From: Deltaproteobacteria bacterium
Lineage (GTDB): Bacteria; Desulfobacterota; Desulfobacteria; Desulfobacterales; SURF-15
DNA length: 11,305 nt
Direction of reading: 5' to 3'
NCBI GenBank assembly: GCA_024644775.1
Contig: JAHEHB010000162.1
Location: 1 to 11,305, forward strand
Shown here in pieces: positions 1-6,332 of the stretch (positions within the stretch are counted from its first letter, which is position 1; each line of letters begins with the position of its first letter). A model generated the notes under the pieces. The model saw only the letters and a list, made by a program, of their open reading frames with translations. It ran no database searches and had not been told where the DNA came from. The position numbers and the translations under genes are program-made.

Positions 1-1208
1 TCGATCTTTCAAAAACAAAACGACGGTCGATTAAAGCCCCGTATTTTGTCGAGTATATTAAGCAGTCTTTGGAAGCTACGGTGGGTGTGTCGAGGTCTTA
101 CAGAGAAGGGTTGATCATCCATACAACGCTCGATTACAAATTGCAGAGCGTTGCGGAACAGGCTGTTGCTAAAGGTTTGTCAGCGCTTGAAAAAAGAATG
201 CGTCAAAACCGGATTCAACTGCCGCAACCGCAGTGTGCCCTGGTGGCGTTGGATATTCAGACAGGCGGTATCGTTTCCATGGTTGGGGGAAGCGATTTTT
301 ATAAAAGTCCGTTTAACCGTTCGAGCAGCGCAAGAAGGCAGGCCGGATCCGCGTTTAAACCGATTGTGTTTGCACTTGCAATCGAACGGGGATTTCCACA
401 GCATCGAATGATTCTTGATGCACCCGTGGCGTTTAGAGGCGCAAAAAAAGGAGAGGAATGGCGACCGGAAAACTTTTCTAAAACCTATCACGGGGAAATG
501 ACCCTGAGACGCGCACTTTCCATTTCTGAAAACATTCCTGCCGTAAGACTCATTGAAATGCTGGGTCCAACCTCTGTGGCGCAATTCGCTCACACCCTTG
601 GCATCACATCAACGTTGAATGCCAATTTGACCTTAGCGCTTGGTACTTCGGGAATATCTTTGATTGAATTAACGGCAGCCTATGGGGTATTTTCCAACCG
701 AGGTCAGTGGATTGAACCGTACGGCATTTTGGAAATATTGGATCGAGCCGGGCGAATAATATGGCAGGCTAGGCCCAAAAAGAAAATGGCAATGTCCCGC
801 ACCGGTGCTGCCATCATGGCGAATATGCTTGAGGCTGTTGTCAATGAGGGTACCGGAAGGAATGCTCGGATAATTGGACGACCCATTGCCGGAAAAACCG
901 GCACCACCAATGATTTTAAGGATGCCCTGTTTATCGGTTTTTCTCCCTCTATCGCAGCCGGTGTTTGGGTGGGGCAGGATTCGTTTGTTTCGCTGGGTGA
1001 TAGAGAAACAGGAGCAAGGGCGGCTTTGCCCATTTGGATCGATTTTATGAAGGTGGCCATCGTCGATGCGCCACTACAGTATTTTGATATCCCGGATGAT
1101 GTTGTTTCCATTCGTGTCGATCCGCTAACCGGTCGTTTGGTATCGGAAAACGATTCCCGTGGGGTTGTTGCGCTGTTCAAGAAGGGGACGGAACCGAAGC
1201 GCCAATAA
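1..1208 (+). CDS. Class A penicillin-binding protein (PBP1A family), C-terminal transpeptidase part, 5'-truncated by the window
   Basis: The reading frame is open from the window edge (first full codon at 3), so the true start and the N-terminal glycosyltransferase domain lie upstream. Bases 36-74 encode the usual linker after that domain (APYFVEYIKQSLE). The transpeptidase domain follows with all three active-site motifs: SxxK as S-A-F-K with the nucleophilic serine codon at 348-350, SxN as S-E-N at 525-533, and KTG at 894-902 followed by T-T-N-D. The family polymerises and cross-links peptidoglycan on the periplasmic face of the inner membrane, anchored by an N-terminal helix not visible here. 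The gene stops at TAA 1206-1208 with a short tail after the fold. No clear intrinsic terminator follows. The class is secure; assignment to a particular paralogue (mrcA or ponA type) is not possible without the missing half. Confidence 0.93.
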   Translation, partial: DLSKTKRRSIKAPYFVEYIKQSLEATVGVSRSYREGLIIHTTLDYKLQSVAEQAVAKGLSALEKRMRQNRIQLPQPQCALVALDIQTGGIVSMVGGSDFYKSPFNRSSSARRQAGSAFKPIVFALAIERGFPQHRMILDAPVAFRGAKKGEEWRPENFSKTYHGEMTLRRALSISENIPAVRLIEMLGPTSVAQFAHTLGITSTLNANLTLALGTSGISLIELTAAYGVFSNRGQWIEPYGILEILDRAGRIIWQARPKKKMAMSRTGAAIMANMLEAVVNEGTGRNARIIGRPIAGKTGTTNDFKDALFIGFSPSIAAGVWVGQDSFVSLGDRETGARAALPIWIDFMKVAIVDAPLQYFDIPDDVVSIRVDPLTGRLVSENDSRGVVALFKKGTEPKRQ

Positions 1209-1295
1209 TTTTTGGAACGATGGCTCAATGCAGACCTTCGGCCACAACCCAATCCGTGTTCCCGCTTCCGCTTTGCTTCAGACGGAATGTTAGAC

Positions 1296-1337
1296 GGGTT
1301 TCGGGTTTCAGGTTTCGGGTTTCAGAATTTGGGATTT
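1296..1337. repeat. Degenerate heptamer tandem repeat (GGGTTTC type), six units
   Basis: Read in sevens from 1296 the units are gggtttc, gggtttc, aggtttc, gggtttc, agaattt, gggattt. Within it a 14-bp unit is perfectly duplicated (1297-1310 and 1311-1324). The decay towards the right end suggests an old or slippage-prone tract. No coding frame runs through it. Confidence 0.85.
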
Positions 1338-1350
1338 GCTGGTACCTTAA

Positions 1351-1380
1351 TATGAGACTCCGCGTGGTCGAACAGTGAAC
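1351..1380 (+). repeat. 30-bp direct repeat, copy 1
   Basis: Begins TATGAGACTC and ends AACAGTGAAC. It matches 1598-1627 at 29 of 30 positions; the only difference is C against T at position 10. The period between the copies is 247 bp. Confidence 0.9.
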
Positions 1381-1384
1381 AGAC

Positions 1385-1577
1385 TGAACATCGAATCCGC
1401 CGCCGGCGGATCCAATATTGATGCGCTACGATTTATCTAATTTTAAAACAAGCAAACCGCAGAATTTCGAAGGGTAGATTCGCTCCCGGCCATCGTAGCC
1501 ACTTCGACGGAGTAGGCTTACTTCGTTTTTTTAAAATTGACAAAATACAATATTCGACGTTGGACGTTCGATGTTCA
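1385..1577. repeat. 11-bp perfect inverted repeat nested inside the direct repeats
   Basis: TGAACATCGAA at 1385-1395 is the exact reverse complement of TTCGATGTTCA at 1567-1577. The arms lie 4 bp inside direct repeat copy 1 and 20 bp inside copy 2, so the whole resembles a small non-coding cassette with terminal inverted repeats. The right arm overlaps the second heptamer tract, so part of the match could come from simple repeats. The interior (1396-1566) has no open frame of note. Confidence 0.55.
1555..1575. repeat. Degenerate heptamer repeat (CGACGTT type), three units
   Basis: Three consecutive 7-mers: cgacgtt, ggacgtt, cgatgtt. The period is the same as in the 1296-1337 tract but the core differs. 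Confidence 0.7.
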
Positions 1578-1597
1578 TTTTTTAGCGACGGTGCCTA

Positions 1598-1627
1598 TAT
1601 GAGACTTCGCGTGGTCGAACAGTGAAC
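1598..1627 (+). repeat. 30-bp direct repeat, copy 2
   Basis: Second copy of the element at 1351-1380, with one substitution (T at position 10). It ends 70 bp before the ATG of the GNAT gene, so it probably lies in or next to that gene's upstream region. Confidence 0.9.
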
Positions 1628-1697
1628 CGCAGAACCGTAAAATATCAAGCCGCTCTTGTGGTTTGATTTCGAAAGAAATGATGATATAAATGAAATC

Positions 1698-2174
1698 ATG
1701 ATCCGCAAGGCTACGATTAAAGATGTGACATTCGTTCACTCGTTATTACAAGGGTATGGAGAAAAAGGTGAATTGTTGTCGCGTCCCCTCAGCGAACTTT
1801 ACGATCATTTGCGGGATTTTTGGCTGTTTGTCGATGAAAGTAAAGATCAGATTCTGGGTTGCTGTGCATTGCAGTTTTGTTGGGAAGATCTTGCAGAAAT
1901 ACGATCCTTGGCGGTTCACCCCAACCATCTTGGAGAAAAAATTGGTTCCCGGCTGACCGAGGCTGCCTTGGCTGAGGCGAAATCGTTTCAAATCAAAAAG
2001 ATATTTGCACTCACATACAAGCCAGTTTTTTTTAATAAATTTGGTTTTGTTGAAATCGATCGATCGCAACTTCCTTTAAAAATTTGGGGCGACTGTATCC
2101 TGTGTGTCAAGTTTCCGGATTGCGACGAGGTCGCAATGATGAAGGAAATCACTTACCACAAATACTCGACATAA
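1698..2174 (+). CDS. Short GNAT acetyltransferase, stand-alone N-acetylglutamate synthase type
   Basis: 158 aa, one GNAT domain. I chose ATG 1698 because the protein then begins MIRKATIKDV, a normal GNAT first strand; an in-frame TTG at 1656 would add 14 unlikely residues. No clear Shine-Dalgarno is visible. Features seen: SELYDHLRDF (residues 32-41), strand 4 with AEIRSLAVHP (67-75), the acetyl-CoA loop at 78-83, TYKPVFFNKFGF (107-117), and a C-terminal Cys cluster (C133, C136, C142) in DCILCVKFPDCDE. From memory this layout is typical of the short ArgA-like enzymes that replace fused N-acetylglutamate synthase in Deltaproteobacteria, acetylating glutamate with acetyl-CoA in the first step of arginine synthesis. 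The loop is L-G-E-K-I-G where most relatives have Q-G-K-G-I-G, so activity is not certain. No other arginine gene is nearby. The fold is sure; the substrate is inferred. Confidence 0.82.
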   Translation: MIRKATIKDVTFVHSLLQGYGEKGELLSRPLSELYDHLRDFWLFVDESKDQILGCCALQFCWEDLAEIRSLAVHPNHLGEKIGSRLTEAALAEAKSFQIKKIFALTYKPVFFNKFGFVEIDRSQLPLKIWGDCILCVKFPDCDEVAMMKEITYHKYST

Positions 2175-2219
2175 ATCTTGCAACGTGTTGTCGATAACAT
2201 GGCCCTAAGCGCCTAACGT

Positions 2220-3284
2220 TTAAATGTAGATGAAATTCAGGGGCAGGGGAGGGTAACTTCGTACATGGGGTTTGGGGAGAAGATATTCGCCACTGACCGA
2301 CAGCCAATTTAAATCGGGTTTTATTTCTCTCAATTTACCGTCTTCAGGGGGTCTGGCTTGATTTGTGTACGCGTAGATTGCCTGAAATATACACACACCA
2401 TATCCCTTTTCCGGGGCGATAACATAATTTTTTGTAAAGGTTCGATACGCCAGGTTGTTTTCTTCAGCGATCTGTTCCATTTCTCTTTCCGTGATTTTGA
2501 TCAGAACCGCCTTGGAAATCCCTCTTTCAGAGAGTCGTAGGAGTGCCCTGGACTCACTGCTTGAAACGTAAACCGTTGTGATACAGGGGACGCGCTTGAG
2601 ATATTGGGCCGCCACAATGGCCGCTGTTCTTCTTCCACCGACAGTGAGGGGGACACCATAATATTCGAAAAATTTTTTTTGGGCATCCTCGGCGTATTTG
2701 TCACCTTTCTCATAGATATCTTTGGATATGTACCGAAGGGTTTGAGCCAAATCTTCGGCAGCGCTGGTAATCGGCCAGTCGATGCGCACATGATAATGGG
2801 TCAGAACATAGCGATCTCTCGAAGCAGTTGCCGGTTCTCTTTGGATAAGCAGCGCATAATCAACCGACAACAGGCTCTTTAGAAAGCCATGAAAATGAAC
2901 CGACTCAAGATACTTTTGGTTTCGATCGAATTTATTGGACAAGGCAAGGGAATTGGTTGCAAGAAGATTTGTTTTTGTTGTCTTATTTACATCCAGAAAT
3001 CGAATGAATTTTTTATGCACAGACGGAATCGCATCTTCCACAAAAAGAACCAGAAACGCTTGTTGGCACTCATACTCACGAAGCGGGAGCCTGGCTCGGG
3101 GCTTCAATTCTCGTTTTTCAACAAATGGGTAAGGCTGATTTTTACATAGAAAATCTTTATAGGAATCGATGAGCGAATATTCGAGCATATATTGATCAAA
3201 CTCATCTCTTAATAGCTCATAAAAGGACCTTCTTAACCGATTTGTTTGACTCAGTTCTTCCCTTACGCGCCACCAATAAGCCAA
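2220..3284 (-). CDS. Uncharacterised 354-aa protein, family not recognised
   Basis: I do not recognise this protein. It starts at TTG (3284-3282), supported by GGGAG six bases upstream; the in-frame codon before the readable leader is a stop and no in-frame ATG lies upstream. It looks soluble: no signal peptide or membrane helix. The N-terminus (1-75) is rich in charged and aromatic residues, 76-83 is a hydrophobic strand (AFLVLFVE), 205-265 is a compact-looking part with YYGVPLTVGGRRTAAIVAA and a run of serines (241-244), and the C-terminus (310-354) is proline-rich. Residues H130-F-H132 and Y185-I-S-K188 resemble the HUH and YxxK motifs of rolling-circle Rep endonucleases, but this may be chance. 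It is the last gene of the minus-strand series, converges on the GNAT gene, and probably has its own promoter. That it is a real gene follows from its length, RBS and lack of a competing frame. Confidence 0.75.
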   Translation of the reverse strand: MAYWWRVREELSQTNRLRRSFYELLRDEFDQYMLEYSLIDSYKDFLCKNQPYPFVEKRELKPRARLPLREYECQQAFLVLFVEDAIPSVHKKFIRFLDVNKTTKTNLLATNSLALSNKFDRNQKYLESVHFHGFLKSLLSVDYALLIQREPATASRDRYVLTHYHVRIDWPITSAAEDLAQTLRYISKDIYEKGDKYAEDAQKKFFEYYGVPLTVGGRRTAAIVAAQYLKRVPCITTVYVSSSESRALLRLSERGISKAVLIKITEREMEQIAEENNLAYRTFTKNYVIAPEKGYGVCIFQAIYAYTNQARPPEDGKLREIKPDLNWLSVSGEYLLPKPHVRSYPPLPLNFIYI

Positions 3285-3290
3285 TGTCTT

Positions 3291-3295
3291 CTCCC
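3291..3295 (-). promoter_or_regulatory. Ribosome binding site that fixes a TTG start
   Basis: GGGAG on the minus strand, six bases before TTG 3284-3282. It supports the TTG as the start of the 354-aa gene. An ATG just upstream lies in a different, short frame. Confidence 0.6.
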
Positions 3296-3326
3296 ATAAT
3301 GCTTAAGAAAATAATAAATATTTGTA

Positions 3327-3355
3327 TAAATACCATTATCTTAGGCAATCGTCAA
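3327..3355 (-). promoter_or_regulatory. Putative sigma-70 promoter of the 354-aa gene
   Basis: On the minus strand, TTGACG (3355-3350) is followed after 17 bp by TATTTA (3332-3327). It lies in an AT-rich gap, and the -35 box overlaps the TGA stop of the upstream TVP38-family gene. Transcription would start near 3320, giving a leader of about 35 nt. The -10 box is imperfect; an alternative GATAAT is too close to the -35 box. Confidence 0.4.
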
Positions 3356-4065
3356 TTATTATCTTTATGTCTATTGTTCATTTGCTCAATCCATCGATAC
3401 AGGTTTACTCGGTACCGGTAAGCAAAAAAAACTAGAAGTCCGCAAATAACCACCATCACTGTAAACACACCGTATGACCGTTTAAACAGCAAGGCGCCTT
3501 GAAGGCTCAGCATGAGCGTACCCGGCATTCGTCCGATGGAGGCGAGAATGATAAAAATCTTCAGTGGTAAGGTGGTGATACCCAAAAACAGACACAGATA
3601 GTCTTTCGGAAAACCAGGGATTATAAAAAAAAGAAAAACGACAAAAATACCTTGATGTCTGACGATTCGATTCAGTTTTTCTCGGGTAGCGGAAGGAATC
3701 CAGTTTCGAATGTATCGTTCGCCAAAGAATCGTCCGATAGCGAAATTGATCAAAGAGCCAATGGTCAGCCCAACACTTGAATACAAGAATCCCTGGACGG
3801 CCCCAAATAGGTATCCGCCGATAACCCCTGTGGCTTCCCCGGGTATCGGCGCAAAGATTACCTGAAAGATTTGAAGCAGGATAAAGACAACGGGTGCTCC
3901 CATCCCATAGGAACGAATGAATGATTTGACACGCTCGCCGTCTGCAAGGAGATCATAAAAAAGCTTGAGGTATTTCCAGATTGGCACCCGGAAATAGTAT
4001 CCGAATGCGGTAAGTAACAGAAAACTTAAAACAAGCAAGAACTTGTATTTTCGGGAAAGGGTCAT
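3352..4065 (-). CDS. TVP38/TMEM64-family (DedA-like, VTT domain) inner-membrane protein
   Basis: 237 aa with about six hydrophobic stretches: one near 8-24, the family core at 55-112, re-entrant and membrane segments at 138-190, and a last helix at 200-217 before a basic tail. Family motifs are clear: FAPIPGEATG (71-80), GSLINFAIGRFFGERYI (103-119), PGFPKDYLCLFLG (150-162) and GRMPGT (178-183). The VTT domain is shared with DedA proteins and eukaryotic TMEM41B/VMP1, for which lipid flipping or scrambling has been shown; a role in membrane lipid homeostasis here is inference. The ATG directly follows the TAG of the upstream Cys-protein gene with no base between, and no good Shine-Dalgarno is seen, so translation is probably coupled. 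The TGA stop lies within the putative promoter of the next gene. Confidence 0.92.
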   Translation of the reverse strand: MTLSRKYKFLLVLSFLLLTAFGYYFRVPIWKYLKLFYDLLADGERVKSFIRSYGMGAPVVFILLQIFQVIFAPIPGEATGVIGGYLFGAVQGFLYSSVGLTIGSLINFAIGRFFGERYIRNWIPSATREKLNRIVRHQGIFVVFLFFIIPGFPKDYLCLFLGITTLPLKIFIILASIGRMPGTLMLSLQGALLFKRSYGVFTVMVVICGLLVFFAYRYRVNLYRWIEQMNNRHKDNN

Positions 4066-4356
4066 CTATCGTGAGCCCTTTCCATATCGGCCCTTTTTCC
4101 TGATTCGTTGGTCAATGGTTTTTTTTTGAGACCACCTTTCCAAAAAGGAAATTCGCCCGGCAGCATAGGCCCTATCGATACACTCCTGGCGAACAATTAA
4201 TCCATCACTGCCCGCCATGGCGGTTCTTAAACATTCGGTCTTATGCACACACCGAAAACAAGCGTCTGGTGTCGCACGTAATCCGTATTTTCCTTTTGGG
4301 AAAACCGTTTCAAGTTCACCGAAACAGTCAGGATATTTCTTGTTTTTGCTTTTCAT
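4066..4356 (-). CDS. Small conserved-looking protein with a four-cysteine motif
   Basis: 96 aa from ATG 4356; an in-frame GTG at 4377 would give 103 aa. Neither start has a clear ribosome binding site. From the ATG the protein opens MKSKNKKYPDCFG. Cysteines lie at residues 11, 33, 36 and 42, spaced C-x21-C-x2-C-x5-C, with a histidine (38) between the last two pairs, which could bind zinc or an Fe-S cluster. The middle reads GLRATPDACFRCVHKTECL, followed by a helical part (IDRAYAAGRISFLERWSQKK) and a basic tail. There is no membrane helix. I recall similar unnamed proteins from Deltaproteobacteria but know no function. Its TAG stop abuts the ATG of the TVP38-family gene, suggesting the two are made together. 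A long palindrome (4410-4472) lies upstream and the promoter was not identified. Confidence 0.72.
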   Translation of the reverse strand: MKSKNKKYPDCFGELETVFPKGKYGLRATPDACFRCVHKTECLRTAMAGSDGLIVRQECIDRAYAAGRISFLERWSQKKTIDQRIRKKGRYGKGSR

Positions 4357-4409
4357 TGATAGGCGATTAGAAATCACTTGCTTGCTTTTTGTGGCAGCAT
4401 TTATTTACA

Positions 4410-4472
4410 GCCACGAAGACACCAAGACACAAAGAAAAAAATTTTTACTTTGTGTCTTGGTGCCTTCGTGGC
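4410..4472. repeat. Long near-perfect palindromic repeat (25-bp arms)
   Basis: Arms at 4410-4434 and 4448-4472 are complementary at 24 of 25 positions and flank a 13-nt AT-only centre (A run then T run) that can extend the stem. The left arm is built of tandem units of about 8 bp (ACACCAAG, ACACAAAG). It fills the gap between radC and the Cys-protein gene. No T run follows the outer arm on either strand, so it is not a normal intrinsic terminator, though as RNA it would form a very stable hairpin. I recall palindromes of this GCCACGAAG type as dispersed intergenic repeats in environmental bacterial genomes. Confidence 0.88.
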
Positions 4473-4501
4473 GAATTCTTTTCAGTTCCGGCTTGTACAG
4501 T

Positions 4502-5257
4502 TTATGGCGAATAACGGTTGAGTTCGCGGTTTATTCGCTTGAGATAACCATTATCTGCAAAGCTAACGTATCTGTTTTCACCGATAACAAGATGTTCATG
4601 GACTGCAATTCCCATTACCTTGCACGCATGCACCAGTTGACGGGTCACCGCCATATCTTCCTTTGATGGATTTGGGTCTCCGGATGGGTGATTATGTGCA
4701 AATATAAGCGCTGCGGCATTTTGTTCGATAGCGGCTCGAATCACTTCCCGCGGATAGACGGAACTCGCCGCCAAGGTGCCTTCAAACAGAATTTCGGTTG
4801 AGATTACTCGGTTTTTCGCATCCAAAAAAATTACCAAAAAACACTCTCGGTTTCGCTCGCTGATCCGTAAATTAAGGAAATCAAACAGCTCCCGTGAATT
4901 GTGGATGGGATCTTTGTCAATCAGTTTTTTTTCAAGATAACGTTCTGCTGTGGCTTTTATCAATTTGATTCCAAAGACATTCTTGGGGCCGATTCCCTTT
5001 ATTTGGCAAAGATCTTGAGAAGAGGTCTCAAAAACACCTTGAAGCGTTTTAAACCGCTTTAGTGCTGCTTTGGCAGCAGACTTGCAGTCTTTACGCGGGG
5101 TACCGAGGGTCAGCAACAATTCAATGACTTCATAGTCGTGAAAGCCGGATAGTCCATAGGCAAGGAATTTATCCCGCAAACGCTGTCGATGGCCATCACC
5201 CTTGTGCCTCACATTCCTTTCGATCACAGCCTTTTTTCCGGTCTCATTGGGTTTCAT
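4502..5257 (-). CDS. radC: RadC family (UPF0758, JAB/MPN+ domain) protein
   Basis: 251 aa, close to the usual RadC length. The N-terminal region (21-105) has the family's HRQRLRDKFL and EVIELLLTLG stretches and a helix-hairpin-helix (IKGIGPKNVFGIK, 86-98). The C-terminal JAB/MPN+ metalloprotease-like domain carries E159 (in LFEG) and the zinc motif HNHPSGDPNPS with H188, H190, S192 and D194, all intact. The old label 'DNA repair protein' is doubtful; the family's cellular role is unsettled. ATG 5257 lies 10 bp after the gpsA stop, so the gene is very likely cotranscribed with gpsA and gyrA. The Shine-Dalgarno is weak. A long palindrome follows about 30 bp after the stop and may protect or end the transcript. 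Confidence 0.95.
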   Translation of the reverse strand: MKPNETGKKAVIERNVRHKGDGHRQRLRDKFLAYGLSGFHDYEVIELLLTLGTPRKDCKSAAKAALKRFKTLQGVFETSSQDLCQIKGIGPKNVFGIKLIKATAERYLEKKLIDKDPIHNSRELFDFLNLRISERNRECFLVIFLDAKNRVISTEILFEGTLAASSVYPREVIRAAIEQNAAALIFAHNHPSGDPNPSKEDMAVTRQLVHACKVMGIAVHEHLVIGENRYVSFADNGYLKRINRELNRYSP

Positions 5258-5267
5258 AATCTTTTGT

Positions 5268-6302
5268 CTACCATTTTTCCCGTTCTTGTTTGAGATCGCG
5301 GGCCATGAGCCGCTTCAATGCCTCTTCTGGAGCGAGACCATCGTAGAGGATGTGGTAGGTCTCGTGGCAGATCGGCATTTCGACACCAAGCGTGCGAGAC
5401 AGATTGTAGACGGATTTGGCTGTTTTTACACCCTCTGCAACCATTCGCATTTCCGATAAAATTTTCGATACCGATTTTCCAGCCCCAATTTGTTTGCCAA
5501 CCGTATGGTTTCGACTCAGATCCCCTGTACACGTCAATACAAGATCACCAATACCCGCAAGGCCGGCAAACGTTTGGGGATTTGCACCCAGTTTTAAACC
5601 AAGCCGGCTGATTTCTGTAAGTCCTCGGGTGATAAGGGCTGCTCTTGCGTTTAATCCGAGTCCAAGCCCGTCGATGATTCCTGAGGCGATCGCAATAACA
5701 TTTTTGACCGCGCCACCCAATTCGACGCCTATAATATCATCGGATGTATAGACCCTAAAGAAAGGCGTTGCGAAAACTTGCTGCACATATCGTGATTGTT
5801 TCGGAGCTTTAGAGGCCACGGTGACCGCTGTCGGTATCCGATTGGCAACTTCCCGTGCAAAGCTGGGTCCTGAAATGGCAGCAAAATTTTCATCCGGAAC
5901 TTGTGGAAGAGTTTCCTTTAAAACATCTGACATCGTAAGAAGTGATTCGTTTTCAATCCCCTTGGATGCTGATACGATGATCGGGTTCTGCGATAGGGCA
6001 GGGGAAATAAATCGCGCCACATCCCTCATAACGTGAGAGGGGACCGCGATTATCAAAACATCTTTTTTTGAAACCACATCGGCGAGATCGTTAGAAGGAT
6101 AAATCCTCTCTGAAAGGGTAATTCGAGGCAAATAGTAGGAGTTTTCCTTTTCATTTAAAATGGCCTCTTTCACGTCCTTTTCCAAGACCCAAAGATCTAC
6201 CCGGTACCCTTTTGATCCAAGCATATCCGCAATTGCCGTCCCCCAGCTGCCGGCACCGACTACCGCAATCTTTGAAGTATACCTATCGATTTCGTTATTC
6301 AT
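5268..6302 (-). CDS. gpsA: NAD(P)-dependent glycerol-3-phosphate dehydrogenase
   Basis: 344 aa, about the family length. It reduces dihydroxyacetone phosphate to sn-glycerol 3-phosphate in the cytoplasm, the entry point to phospholipid synthesis. The N-terminal Rossmann fold begins KIAVVGAGSWGTAIA (11-25) with the dinucleotide-binding GxGxWG. Further family motifs are SASKGIE (111-117), SGPSFAREV (144-152), ELGGAVKNVIAIASG (194-208) with the catalytic lysine K200, FAGLAGIGDLVLTC (245-258) and LSRN (262-265). All expected active-site residues are present. ATG 6302 is preceded by AGGA about 11 bp upstream and lies 30 bp after the gyrA stop; radC follows after 10 bp. The gene therefore appears to be in the middle of a gyrA-gpsA-radC unit. 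Confidence 0.97.
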   Translation of the reverse strand: MNNEIDRYTSKIAVVGAGSWGTAIADMLGSKGYRVDLWVLEKDVKEAILNEKENSYYLPRITLSERIYPSNDLADVVSKKDVLIIAVPSHVMRDVARFISPALSQNPIIVSASKGIENESLLTMSDVLKETLPQVPDENFAAISGPSFAREVANRIPTAVTVASKAPKQSRYVQQVFATPFFRVYTSDDIIGVELGGAVKNVIAIASGIIDGLGLGLNARAALITRGLTEISRLGLKLGANPQTFAGLAGIGDLVLTCTGDLSRNHTVGKQIGAGKSVSKILSEMRMVAEGVKTAKSVYNLSRTLGVEMPICHETYHILYDGLAPEEALKRLMARDLKQEREKW

Positions 6303-6332
6303 CTACAACCGATCCTGTTTATGATAAATGCG

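Larger units (their letters stand above)
1209..1697. other. Non-coding, repeat-rich spacer between the PBP gene and the GNAT gene
   Basis: About 490 bp with no credible coding frame. It holds two tracts of degenerate 7-bp repeats (1296-1337 and 1555-1575), two nearly identical 30-bp direct repeats (1351-1380 and 1598-1627), an 11-bp inverted repeat just inside them (1385-1395 and 1567-1577), and a small GC-rich hairpin at 1395-1411 (7-bp arms, 3-nt loop). A consensus -35 hexamer TTGACA lies at 1537-1542 but no -10 box sits at the right distance. I saw neither a terminator for the PBP gene nor a convincing promoter for the GNAT gene. Confidence 0.7.

Noticed and set aside
1537..1551. Consensus -35 box TTGACA upstream of the GNAT gene
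   Set aside because: The only -10-like hexamer (TACAAT at 1546-1551) is 3 bp away, and nothing resembling TATAAT lies 16-18 bp downstream.
1351..1627. Two 30-bp repeats as a remnant CRISPR array
   Set aside because: The copies are 217 bp apart, far beyond spacer length, with no further copies or cas genes in the window.
2184..2201. Small hairpin in the gap between the converging GNAT and 354-aa genes, as a bidirectional terminator
   Set aside because: The 7-bp stem includes two G-U pairs and no T run follows on either strand.
3282..3300. ATG just upstream of the 354-aa gene as its start
   Set aside because: That ATG is out of frame with the long coding sequence. The TTG at 3284 is in frame and has GGGAG at good spacing.
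4217..4666. A 149-codon open frame on the + strand
   Set aside because: It runs antisense through the Cys-protein gene, the palindrome and the 3' end of radC, and its translation of the palindrome is low-complexity. The minus-strand genes explain the region better.
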